A stretch of DNA of 64,000 nt, taken from Rhizomucor pusillus. Its lineage: Eukaryota > Mucoromycota > Mucoromycetes > Mucorales > Lichtheimiaceae. This document shows positions 49,164-59,722 of the stretch, in pieces; the stretch's first letter is position 1, and every line of letters begins with the position of its first letter. The translations under genes and the position numbers were made by a program. The notes beneath the pieces were generated by a model. That model was not told the origin of the DNA and ran no database searches. It saw only the letters and a list, made by a program, of their open reading frames with translations. The stretch is from NCBI GenBank assembly GCA_900175165.2, contig FWWN02000697.1, positions 124,001-188,000 of the forward strand, given 5' to 3'.

Positions 49164-49278
49164 TATATTGAGAACGGGATAAAAGACCTGATGCGTTCAG
49201 ATATTTAAAACTCGCGCGCGTCGGTGCACCGAATCAGAAAATTTGGGCGAAACTAATCGATAACTAGGTCATTTTTCA

Positions 49279-51472
49279 CTAAGGCTCTACATTGGAAACG
49301 AATTCGAACATTTGTCCATGGATGAAGGCACGAAGAATAAGCTCGCTAGATCCAAATTTAAATTCTATACGCACATCTACTTTATCGCCGGGTCGTACAT
49401 CCGCCAAATGTGGCATACGGATCGGGAACCTAGCGACCTTTTTGATATCTGGATGGGTAATATGCCGCGGTGCTTTTCCTTCTCCATCATATGCATATAG
49501 AGTCGCTGAACCAATCCAGTTAGCATCCAATATGTAAAATATGATGCGAACAAAAATCTACCTTCTGTGTGCTTGGGATAGGTAACCCAGAAGTGCCGGC
49601 TAACTCCTCCCGATGGACTGATACGGTCACCTTTGAAGGCTATCACATCGAATCGAGTCATGCATCGTTTTACACCGTCTTTGGTAATCACAGCGCTGTC
49701 TTCGGGATCTAGCGCTGGATCAAATAGCATACTGGTACATAAGCCATATGTCCGTTGGATTATCTTGCTACTAATAATATCCTGTGCGCAGGTCATATGA
49801 AGTGCTCCTCGTGCTACAGCTACGTCTGCCCGAGGTACCATGACAATTTTGGAGACTCGAGCTCCAAATCGTTCGCTGAGTACATCGTACAGATACTGTG
49901 AGCATCCAAGACCTCCAACAAGGAAGATGCCATCAACAGGTCGCTGAAGGTCTTGAAGCTGGTCATCTATCAGCTTTGCAATGTAGTCAAAGACAGGTCC
50001 GAAGACTTCATGCTTGAGTTCGTCTACAGTTAAGCGCATACATCCATCCTGTTATAGAGTGGTTAGTTTATGTTCAGCAGATAAATTCAAGGAAGTGCAT
50101 AGGGTCAACTGACCTCATTCACAATATTACCAATCCTCGCTCGATCGAATCCAGCTGGCATGGGAAGATATTGGTCCAAATCGCCGCAGAAAGTAGGCTA
50201 TACAATTTCTCGTTCCAGTAAAATAGTAATGTATGATTGCCGGATTTCTTACCTTTATCTCTTCAATAAATATCTGCATAATGTTTTCGAACTGGCAAGA
50301 GGGCATACTTTGCGCATGACGTCCTAACTTCCTTTCCAGAAGGTATCTCATGTTATTATCTATATAGGCGCCGCCGCAAATTCCACCGTAGCCTCGAGTT
50401 ATTTCCTTCAGTCGCCGATGACCTTCTTCAGGTCCCTGTTCGACTTCACTGAAAGCCATAAATACTAGATTTTAGAAAAAACCTTTTCTGTTGAAGATTA
50501 GAATGTATAGTGCTTACTAGATGATAAGATCCACAGTGCCACCGCCTGCATCAACAACCATAAATTGGCTTCCTTGCTTCATGTCCCAAGATGCCGAATG
50601 TTTCTCACAGTAAAGTGCTGCCGCTTCAGGTTCGCTGACCAGTGTCAGCCGATGCACCGGATCGTCCTCGTTGATAATGCCAGCTTCCACAATAGCTTGC
50701 CGCATCAACGCTTTGGCTTTCTCATTCCAGATAGCTGGCACAGTTAGACACTATTAAATGCAAGACTAAGCAAAGTAGTTACAATCTCGCATCCGGTCTA
50801 CATCTTACATATCTAAACTTTTCCCTTGGATATCCCATTATATTAGTTCTTTCAATATCATTCAAGGCATGCTCGTGAAATAAAGTAAGATAATCCGAAA
50901 TGACTTTAACAGCTGTTTGTCCAGGTAACAGTGGCGGCAGCATTCTCTGGTCGATGTCGTCCAAAAGCCAAAGCTTGAATTGCTGGATAAGTGTACCTGA
51001 TCCTCCTGGCTAGATGATGTGAGGCTGATACAAGTCATCACAAAGCATTTCTTCCTTCCTGTTCCATACTTGTAGTGACAAACGCTTTGCACCGTCGCCC
51101 CATGCCAGAAGACGCTGCGTTCCTGTCCTGTAATACAAAAGGCTTGGTACTTTGGCATAGAAACCGCTATGTTTTGGCCATTGTACAACATCATATATTT
51201 GATTACTATGCGCATATTTATAGCTACATCCCTAAGGGAGCCATATCGGTCTAGATGCATATTTGTGAAGCAAGCGCCCAGACTTACAGAGTATGTCGTG
51301 CCTGGATATGGTCATTTCAGGGAAGTTGAGGTGATTTTGCTGGACAGCAAATGAACCAAAGGCTATTACCAAAGTCGATCGCAATAGTCACTGCATATTC
51401 ATCTTGTCTATTGGTTGTTGATTCTGACGCTACCGAATTGTCTCGGTAGCTACAGTTGGGAGAGGAAAGCAT
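49279..51472 (-). CDS. HSPA12-like divergent Hsp70 ATPase
   Basis: Actin-fold Hsp70 relative of the HSPA12A/B type, which has the nucleotide-binding domain but no classic substrate-binding domain. Starts MLSSPNCSYRDNSVASESTT, followed by the phosphate-1 strand region (YAVTIAIDFG). Visible signatures: RLTLVSEPEAAALYCEKH, MVVDAGGGTVDLII (phosphate 2), GYGGICGGAYIDNNMRYLLE, and the adenosine motif IFLVGGLGCSQYLYDVL followed by VPRADVAVARGALHM. The C-terminal part (49560-49279) contains a beta-rich segment. About eight exons. HSPA12-like genes are often expanded in Mucoromycota and Basidiomycota; the client or role is unknown. The family call is firm. Confidence 0.88.
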
Positions 51473-52154
51473 GGCAGAGCAGGCCCTGTGTTTTTCCTCG
51501 TGTAACTGGAGTTCGGATGTCTTTAATTTCGTTAAACCCTCCCGTTATGCTTCTTCGATGTTCGACTTGATCATGCTATAGAGGGGAAGTAACCAACCAC
51601 TTACTTTCAGTTTTATATGGTGATAGCCTTTCCGGATCGCAGCACTTGCTCCTACATAATGCAAGAAGTGTTCGATGTGGCATACTCCAACCTTTATTAC
51701 ATTGCCAGAAACATTTAAAAAGTAAAAACGTTCAGTTTTGATACTACGATGAGCAAAGGAAAATGATGTTGGTCAATATGGTATGCCTGAGCCCGTGGGA
51801 CAAGGTTCTGACATGAGTTATTTGCTCTCGGAGGAACAAGTTGTCATAATCCTTCCTTACATGATATGCCTCAGGCAAATGTCCTAATTCTTTTAGTTTT
51901 GCGAAGTCTACCTTCATTACATCAGCAAGCTGATGAGGTGAGGACGGATGTCTTGTAGCTTATAAACTTTATTAGAATCATTTCGACAATCTATGTTATC
52001 GAGATATCTAGAGCATTGTATCATAAACAGTCTAAATGTCCCCGAAATACACAATGTTTTCTGTGCGGAATCCGAATGGATGATCTTCGTGAAGGAAGCC
52101 ACGACCGTTTCACACAGCGTGCCTTGCCTGAGCAGATGCGACTAAGGAGACGGA
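51473..52154. other. Divergent promoter region, HSPA12-like / PAK kinase
   Basis: Between two divergent start codons. No supported gene; short frames on both strands are not family-like. Should hold both promoters, and introns in the PAK leader cannot be excluded. Confidence 0.45.
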
Positions 52155-54830
52155 ATGTCATCGCCACCCTCGTCTGCTTCTGGCATTGTATCTGCAAATA
52201 TCAAGCTGTTTAACAGTAAATCTGAAGACGAGACCAATGCGCAGCTGACTCCAAGATATGCGCGTTCCAATCCACATCAACCAGTAAAAAAACGACCACA
52301 ACCGCCGCCTTTGCCACCAAAACCCTCCATAACGAACGCCCGAGATAGCGTTGTCAGCATTGGCGTTAATAATGCTGGTAAATCGTCCTCCCGCTTGCTT
52401 TCATTTCCAAAGCCGCAAGCAAGTTCCGAACCTCCTGTCCCTCCTCCACGGCCGAGTCCAGCAGCATTGAAAGCTATCCAAAAGACAGCCACTATAGAGC
52501 ACAAATCGACGTGGGAAGTCAAAGAAGAATCAAAAGGAACCAAGCCTACAGCAGCCAAGACCAGTAAAGAAGTAGCAGAAGACTTGAAGTCCAATAATGG
52601 GATTATCACGCATGTAGGTGCAAGCACCTCAGCTGCGTTAAGGGGCGTCCTCGACAAAGTTGTCGGCAGTGTCAGCGGTAAGCAATGGAATGGCAGCCAA
52701 TATACAGTGTATTCACACGAAATATCTAGAACTTTGGTCAACTCCAGCATCTGACAGCGTTCATTCACAAAGTCGAACAAAGATATCATCTCCATACAAC
52801 CTGATTCATGTCACACATGTCGGCTTCAATGCGCAGACGGGAGAGTTTACTGGTCTGCCAAAAGAATGGCAACTGCTGTTACAACAAAGTGGTATCACGA
52901 AACGTGAACAGCAGGCAAACCCTCAGGTAGCTTTTGACAGAGGAATCGAGCAAGTATCGGTAAATAAGAACGTATAGAGTAGGCGGTTTTAGATGTTATC
53001 GGGTTTTACAAGGAGGCTCGCGAGCAATCGCAAGATGTTGTATGGGAAAAGTTCGGTAACGCTCACCCTCAACACGGGCCAAGTCAGTTAATCAACAAAC
53101 TATCCCCTCCTCCGCTTCCCCAACGTGCACGACCTCGGTTGGTGGTCGTGCCTTCCACCTCGAAAGATACACCTGACCAATTGGAAAGGAAGCCAACTTT
53201 ACCAGCACGTCCGTCCGACTATCAGCGCTCGACAGAACAGGTGAGACCTTGCACTTGTTGAGAAAATTTTGAATTTGTACTGAAGTCCATGGCGGCGTTT
53301 AGTTGACTCCTACAGACATACACGCTCCTAGTAGTCCCGCTGAGAGTATGATTTCCTCATCGTTACAATATAGATATATTTACTCATTAATTCCTCCACA
53401 GCAAGCATTCGTGTTGCTGAGCGAATGCAGCGCTTTGAGCAATCGACACCGGAATCGCTTGAAAAGACAGCTCCACCACCTAAACCACCATTGTCAACTA
53501 AACCTACAATACCTCCAAAACCGATGATTTCTGCATCCAACCAATCTACTAAGGCGCCCGTAGCTCCACCTCGACCAATTTGGCCTAAATCCAGAGACGA
53601 CCCTCCGAATGAAAAGCTCCAGAAGAATACAGCGGATGTTTATATATCGCCCGTTGCTGCTCCGCTGGATCCAGCGTTAGATACTAGTGGTTCCGAGACC
53701 CGGATACGCCGCCGCGAAAATCGTCGACAAAAGGAAGAGATTAGAGACGCTGAAATTATTGCCGAATTGAAAGCCATTTGTACGGATGCGGATCCGACTA
53801 AGCTCTACCGAAATATGGTGAAAATAGGCCAAGGGTAGGTGCTGATGAATAGATGATAATTACAGGATGAGACTAACCTATTGCTGCTCTTGCTGCCTGC
53901 AGAGCATCCGGTGCGGTCGCGATTGCTCAATCTGTAGATACCAATATCTCTGTGGCTATCAAACAGATGAACCTAGCTCAACAGCCAAAGAAGGAGCTTA
54001 TTATCAATGAAATATTGGTGATGAGGGAAGCTCAGCATGAGAATATCGTTAATTTTATCGATTCATTCCTCGTGAAGGGCGAGCTATGGGTCGTCATGGA
54101 ATATATGGAAGGCGGATCCTTGACCGATGTCGTAACAACAAATATGATGACCGAGACACAGATAGCGACAATTTGCCATGAAGCACTGCAGGGAATAAGA
54201 CATTTGCATCACCTTGGCATTATACATCGAGATATCAAGTCAGATAACGTCCTGTTAGGTCTGAACGGCCAAGTGAAATTGAGTAAGTTACAGTTAAGGA
54301 TGATAGTTGCTTGCCAATGAATGTATTAATCAGTCTCGTTATAGCCGATTTCGGTTTCTGCGCTCGCTTAAACGACGAAGAGATGCGAACAACTATGGTT
54401 GGAACGCCTTATTGGGTACGTCGGGTTCCATTGGCTTGTATAGAAGTAGGCGTAGAGAGAACTAAATGTGAACGTATAGATGGCGCCAGAAGTTGTAACG
54501 AGGAAGGAGTACGGGCCAAAGATTGATATTTGGTCTTTGGGCATCATGGTCATCGAAATGATTGAAGGGGAGCCGCCATACTTACACGAAAATCCCCTGA
54601 GAGCTCTATATTTGATTGCGACAAACGGCACACCTACTTTGCAACACCCCGAAGCACTATCGAATGCACTGTCGGATTTCTTGAAGCAATCACTGCAAGT
54701 TGAAAGCTCTGCGCGGCCAGATGCAGACAAGTTGTTACAGCATGCTTTCATTCAGAAAGCAGACAACATCCGCTCCTTAATTCCTCTTATAAAGGCAAGT
54801 CGTAACATAAGAAAAGCGCATGAATCATGA
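52155..54830 (+). CDS. p21-activated (PAK/Ste20-type) Ser/Thr kinase
   Basis: Effector of Cdc42/Rac that drives polarity and MAPK signalling. Begins [20 protein letters not shown] with proline-rich segments ([20 protein letters not shown]) likely to bind SH3 domains. The CRIB motif is [15 protein letters not shown] (about 52783-52830), followed by [16 protein letters not shown], the autoinhibitory segment. More proline-rich exons follow (53060-53590). The kinase domain starts [15 protein letters not shown] and has VAIKQMN (ATP Lys), HRDIKSDN (catalytic loop), ADFGFCARL (DFG), GTPYWMAPEVV (activation segment) and [20 protein letters not shown]. No PH domain is seen, so it is Ste20/Pak1-like rather than Cla4-like. 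About seven exons. Confidence 0.92.
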
Positions 54831-54946
54831 AGTCTTTACGATCGAGATACCATTTATGCAAACGTACATTCCGTATATCTGTATATAATCCCTTTTTCTT
54901 CCTTTTTCAACGTCTGAGAGCATTCAATGTCGGCGATCTGATATGA

Positions 54947-55980
54947 ATGTTAGCTCATAAACGTAATATATTAGATTGCTCCAACTTGATCCGCGAACGG
55001 AAATTATACGACCTTTTCAGAAATGAGTCACGAACTGTCGAGCCCGAGTATCTTCGTCGTACCTTTCATTCTTTACTGTTTCCTTGCAATGGAACAACTT
55101 CTCAGAGAAGTCTGCAATACAAGACAAGACCGTATGGAGAGTATTCAACCGGTAGCTTTCGAGGGTGGATATGAGTGCGTTTTGGAAACACTTGTGCTCG
55201 TGGTATAACTGAGCGTTGCATCCACGGACACACATACAAGGACTTGTACAAATCTCCCTGGCAACTCGTAAGGAAGAAAAGGTGATTGCTGCTTCAGGCC
55301 AACGACTGCCCGTGGAAGCTGACAGCATCAACGACTTCCGAAAGAAACCGAAGATTTAGCTAGAACGATGCTGGCAGCCGGTGCGAGACCGGCTACAGTA
55401 CTGCAAGCAACGACTGCCTAGCATGGCCAATCTGTGTAACTTGCATGCCAAACTCAACTGGGACCCAAAGAATTGCGTCGCCAATCTCGATGGTTTTCTT
55501 CATCATAACAACTATGTAGTTTTGTACGACGTGAATGAAGAGTGAAAGGCATTGAAGACCCTGTTTTGTTGTCATGAGACGTCAATCCAGAGAGCCCGAT
55601 GATTCTCTGATGTATTCTTGATCAACGCAACATACAGGACTAGCGATCATGGACTACCGTTTATGAACATCGTCGGGATTGGCAACAGTGGAGACAAGGT
55701 ATTGAGGTCTTTTGCGATCAGCCGCACTTTTGTTTCGAACGAACAAAGTAAATCATACAATTAGCTCGCGCACTTCTTCAAGGCTGCTGTATACCGAGAT
55801 ATCAAACTCGGGTTATTTTATCACGGACAACGATGCTACATTAGTGAAGATCCATGAGAAGCAACTTCGGAAAGATGTCCTTCGAAAATTTCTCGGTGGG
55901 AGAGGATCGACGAGAACCGATGAAATATGTGAAGAAGATCTCTACAGGTACGATGGTGAACGAATTCAAAGACCCTGACG
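54947..55980 (+). pseudogene. Degenerate MULE-type transposase
   Basis: Reading frame fragments on the plus strand include the MULE/FAR1-type transposase block around 55617-55680 (FLINATYRTSDHGLPFMNIV followed by GIGNSG), preceded by LFCCHETSIQRAR. In that single frame, in-frame stops occur after NEE (near 55543), after QRAR (near 55600) and near 55765. Upstream fragments (55020-55360) read like the zinc-cluster/DNA-binding lead-in but are in shifted frames. Several stops and frameshifts show it cannot make a full enzyme. Terminal inverted repeats were not found. The family call rests on the NATYRT-GLP-NIVG pattern. Confidence 0.6.
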
Positions 55981-56304
55981 ATGGAGGTAACATTATAGGC
56001 AAAATATTGATGATTTAGTGTAAAATCATAGGACAAATGAAGAGAAGTATCTCTTCCAGACAATAATATATGAAGAGTGCACGAAAAAATGCTTACACAT
56101 TGCTAAAAAAGAAAACCTACCTCTCAACATCTGGTCACCCCGAGGTGACAGTCGGTCTTCAAGAAAAACGAGAAGCATTCAGTATCTGCCAAATGGAGCG
56201 ACAATCGAATGCAAGGCTTATAAGCTCCAAGTCGCCACTTTGCTTGTTGCTCCTGCTCTCGTACTCCACACTGCGATTTTTCCTCAGCAAGCACATTTTT
56301 TATC

Positions 56305-56948
56305 GTGAATACTTTTCTACAACAACGCAACATCACCAACATGTCTGTCAACAACGCTGCCACCAACAACAACATGGATATCGACGTCCAACCTGTTTCC
56401 GTCGTCTCCGCTGCTGGTTCTGTCGCTCCTGCTGGTGGTTCGCTTGCCGTCCAGTACGGAAGCCTAGAGGCTCGTGCTGAGGCAGAGTTGGAGGACCTCA
56501 AGAGAGAGTCCAATGAAATCGAAGCTGCCTACTATGCTGCCAAGAGTAGTGGCAAGGCTGAGGATATCAGGAAGCTCAGAGACGTTCACCTGCAATTGTG
56601 AGAGACTTTACAGACATGAGGGGTGCATACAGGGTCAAATATCCTACGAATCCAAAGTTTAACAACAGTGTTACGAGCCAAGGCTCCGGACTTAACAGCG
56701 AGAAGCCTGCAACAAGTGTAGTCCCTCGCAACCTACCTCACTTGCAACTGGTGGGACAGCATCCTATAGATGCACACTACAAGACGCACCCGTCTACTCG
56801 TAATTTCTTTAACGACTTCGAGCTAGAGCTAGACGTTCACACCATTGACGTCGAGCAAGAGTGGCATCGCTTTCTTCGTCACTGTTTCACCACACAGGTG
56901 CAGCAAAGATACCTTGACGACAAGATCAAGGAATATAAGCCAGCTTAA
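56305..56948 (+). pseudogene. Broken gag-like ORF of an LTR-type retroelement (copy A)
   Basis: Two plus-strand frames (56305-56601 and 56598-56948) overlap by a few bases and appear to be one gag-like protein split by a frame change. The first half has a coiled-coil-like Glu/Ala-rich segment (RAEAELEDLKRESNEIEAAY). The second contains VPRNLPHLQLVGQHP and an acidic helical stretch ending in RYLDDKIKEYKPA. The same block order recurs in copy B at 57600-58385 (IPQDLPVVQTVG). No zinc knuckle, protease or polymerase follows. The gag label is by analogy of layout and repetition, so moderate. Confidence 0.45.
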
Positions 56949-57046
56949 CTGATTCAAGGCGTCCCCGAAAAAGAACTGCAAATGCCACTGTGATGTTCAA
57001 CAATCAAAAACAACAAGAGACAAAACAAGTCGTCGAGATTGCTGTT

Positions 57047-57226
57047 TAGGGCTCGGACTGGGATGGGATGGGATGGGATGGGATGGTCACGTGCTGGGAT
57101 CCTTGGGATGGGACGCTACCCCGTCCCAATACCCAGTGGGATGTCCTATTGGGACACTTGGGACACTTGAGACGCACGAGCTGGAACACCACGCCGTCCA
57201 CTGGAACGTCCCAAGTCCGAGCTCTA
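57047..57226. mobile_element. hAT-type MITE (180 bp) with 8-bp target-site duplication
   Basis: The element starts TAGGGCTCGGACT and its right end, read in reverse complement, is TAGAGCTCGGACT, with one mismatch in 13. It is flanked on both sides by the direct repeat TTGCTGTT (57039-57046 and 57227-57234). TAG/CAG-starting inverted repeats with 8-bp duplications are the hallmark of hAT elements. There is no coding capacity. The interior is rich in GGGAT units (five in tandem near 57060-57086) and their complement, probably subterminal repeats for transposase binding. It sits between the two gag-like copies. Confidence 0.85.
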
Positions 57227-57599
57227 TTGCTGTTCAATTCTGAAGAGCAGAACAACGTCCATTGAAAAGTTTTTCTACAGCTTGTAAACTACGACGAGAT
57301 GTGACGATTGATTGAAATCTGAGCGGTCGGTCTTGTCGTGTCCAGGTCTAGCGACCAATATGAAAGTAGAAATGAGTATGAAATTAGATAACCGCTAAAT
57401 GACGGTATTACTTTCTTCAAACTCCATCCCAAATCATATAGATCCGGGTCGCGTAGATGTTTTATTTTCTTCGTCTTTATTCTCAGTAAAGATTCTCAAG
57501 TGACCTTCAGTCTCAACGTACTTAACTTTTGTCCCTATCGCCATCTCTACGCTACCGCACGAGACCACATTTTTTACGTTGAACTCTGTTCTCATAACC

Positions 57600-58385
57600 A
57601 TGTCCTCCGCTAACCAACTTCTCAACAACTCTCCTGTCGTCGAGGATGCTCACCCTCCTTCTCCTACCACCGAGCAAGCCTTGGAAAACCTCTCGTTAGT
57701 TGAACCAATGGAGGAAGACCTCACACCCGTTGTTCCGGTCCCGTCCGTGGAGCCAGTCTCGCCGGTCCGTATGGCCTTGGAGACACTCAAGAAGCTCCAG
57801 ACCAAGGCTATGGCCAAGCAAGACGAGTATAACAAGCTCGTCTGCAGCGCCGAGCCCGATGAGCATTAGGATGAGGCTCTCGATCTTCTTATGAAGTACG
57901 AGAAACAAGCCGAAACATTCCGTAAGCTCCAAAAGAGCAACCTCCCATCGCGTCTTGAATTCTATTCAGAGCAGGAACTCATTGAGCACAAAGCAATGAG
58001 CAGCAGGCCGCAGTCGGGAGAACGTGAGCCCAACTCCAGGGAGCATTTTATTCCCCAAGACTTACCTGTCGTGCAGACTGTGGGCTCTGAAAGATAGCAC
58101 CCAAATAAGGTTGTTCATTTGTCAGCCGAGTTGTGCCTTCGCGCTTTCCAAAGGAACTCCATGCAAATGGTTTGCCTCTGCAGCGTCACTGGAAGCGACT
58201 TCTGCCTAAGATCTTCAACGGCACCCCTAAGCGTCTGGTATGACTGGGTAATGGAAGAAAACTTGGAGACCACGTGGGAAGACATCCGTGCGAAGATCGT
58301 AGCCACCTTCGACACGCCAGAACAAAAGCTAAGAAGCATGGAGAAGAAGGTAGTTATTTGCCTGATGTTGCGGTCTTATTGAAAG
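57600..58385 (+). pseudogene. Broken gag-like ORF of an LTR-type retroelement (copy B)
   Basis: Starts MSSANQLLNNSPVVEDAH and runs to an in-frame TAG at 57867-57869, after which the same frame continues with protein-like sequence (LLMKYEKQAETFRKLQKSNL, IPQDLPVVQTVG) to another stop near 58097. A further fragment (58119-58382) is partly in shifted frames and has WEDIRAKIVATFDTPEQKLR, typical of gag capsid-like helices. Its block order parallels copy A, so both derive from one element family. Multiple stops and frame changes show decay. Confidence 0.5.
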
Positions 58386-59040
58386 TGGCGAGGGCAACAG
58401 CCCAGTGATCTCCAGGAATGTATGCACATATCGGTCTGAGGGGATTGTAGCTGTTTTGCGCAATATTGAATTTTTGATAATCCATACAGCTTTTCACGAA
58501 TTCGACAGCATCACGGAGTATATTGTTCCAGTGCATGCCTCTGTTGTTCAAGTACCTAACAATGTGCTCAGCACCTGCGTGCCCTGTAGCCAAGTGAGCA
58601 TTTTGGAGCTCTTCAGGCCGGTTTTCATCAGGAGGAGCCATTGTGTCGGTTGGAGCGGATTTAACACGCATGCGGAAGACTTTTGGGCCATTCTTATTGG
58701 AAGAGGTACCAGTCTTGAAAGCTGTTTTTTGGATTGCAGTGGCATTACCCCCCTCCAGCTTGTCAACAGGGTTGAAAAAGCGTGACAGTCGGTCGGGAAG
58801 AACATTGTCAAAACCAGGAAGATGTACAACATCGAAGTTGTAGTCTAGGAGAGTGTCGAACCATGTCAACATCATTGGATTGGCGATCTCCTGCGTGTGA
58901 AGATTTGTCAGGGCTTTATGATCTGTATACAAGGTGAACGGACGACCCCAGAGAAATGGATGAAATTTCTTTAGTTCAAAGATGACAACAAGCAGCTCGC
59001 GTTTGGTTGTGGACTAGTTACGCTCTGATTTGCTTAGAGT
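58354..59040 (-). pseudogene. Ty3/Gypsy RNase H - integrase remnant (antisense to gag copy B)
   Basis: Minus-strand frame with the RNase H region STTKRELLVVIFELKKFHPF and YTDHKALTNLHTQEIANP, continuing LLDYNFDVVHLPGFDNVLPD RLSRF-like sequence. It then enters the integrase zinc-binding region with HLATGHAGAEHIVRYLNNRG. The HHCC finger looks damaged: the expected second Cys is Tyr in CMDYQKFN. An in-frame TAG at 59014-59016 interrupts the block just before STTKRELL, where a Tyr codon is usual. Reverse transcriptase upstream and the integrase core downstream are missing. Opposite orientation to the gag copies implies a separate insertion or inversion. Confidence 0.75.
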
Positions 59041-59120
59041 AGGGCTCTTCAAAATCCATGAGAATGATCAGCATAAGACTACGTTCACTCATACATAACT
59101 ATCGCCAGTATATGTTCCGT

Positions 59121-59238
59121 GGAGGCCATCCAGAATTAAAGAGCTTGCGCCTATTCCTTTAAATACGAGCCGCGGAGCTTGCGAAGCGGCTCGTATTTAA
59201 AGGAATAGGCGCAAGCTCTTTAATTCTGGATGGCCTCC
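59121..59238. repeat. Perfect 53-bp inverted repeat (hairpin) with 12-nt spacer
   Basis: Left arm 59121-59173 and right arm 59186-59238 are exact reverse complements, separated by a 12-nt spacer (59174-59185). The first mismatch outside is at 59120/59239. The arm sequence is not a terminator-like GC stem; it reads through part of the neighbouring minus-strand frame, so it looks like an inverted duplication at a rearrangement junction. Confidence 0.95.
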
Positions 59239-59511
59239 CTTGATGCGATGAAAATCAGCAGGTATCACCGAGTCGTCTGGGCAACGACCGCTGCAAACGT
59301 ACATCACAACAAACATCGCATGGTCCAAATATCGCGAAAATGCCGCCCTGATTTTCTGGACGTACGAGCCGATCTCGTTCCCGTTCCTCGCAAGATAGTA
59401 CATCGTTGTGCACCAGAACACAACGTTGTCAACGAAGATCTCCGTAAAGTCGGACCACCCCCCAAAATGCGCCAGTCGCATGCTGGACAAAGTTAACCCC
59501 GTGAGTATCAC
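59197..59511 (-). other. Unassigned open frame ending in the palindrome
   Basis: A 104-codon minus-strand frame, overlapped by an 88-codon plus-strand frame (59230-59496). Neither matches a family I know. The minus frame runs into the right arm of the palindrome and terminates there. Given its position among transposon debris, a fragment of a mobile element is likely. Confidence 0.3.
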
Positions 59512-59722
59512 TGAAGTGTTCTACTTGACTTTGGAAGAAGTGTACCACGGGTGTGACTGACGAGGACATACTTTGCTTACTGGACGCGCTTGTCTAGAAT
59601 GTTGGCGACATCCAGAATTTCCTTTTAAAAGCGTCGTCTATGACCGTTTTCTCGTTTCCATCCGAGCCTCGTACTCATCAACCAGCGAACTATCGGCAAA
59701 GTCTTCGGCTGAGACCCAACTG

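Noticed and set aside
52155..54830. PAK kinase as Cla4
   Set aside because: No PH domain is visible before the CRIB motif; the region is proline-rich instead.
59121..59238. Palindrome as a transcription terminator
   Set aside because: Arms are far too long and lack a T-run; the genome is eukaryotic, where such terminators are not used.
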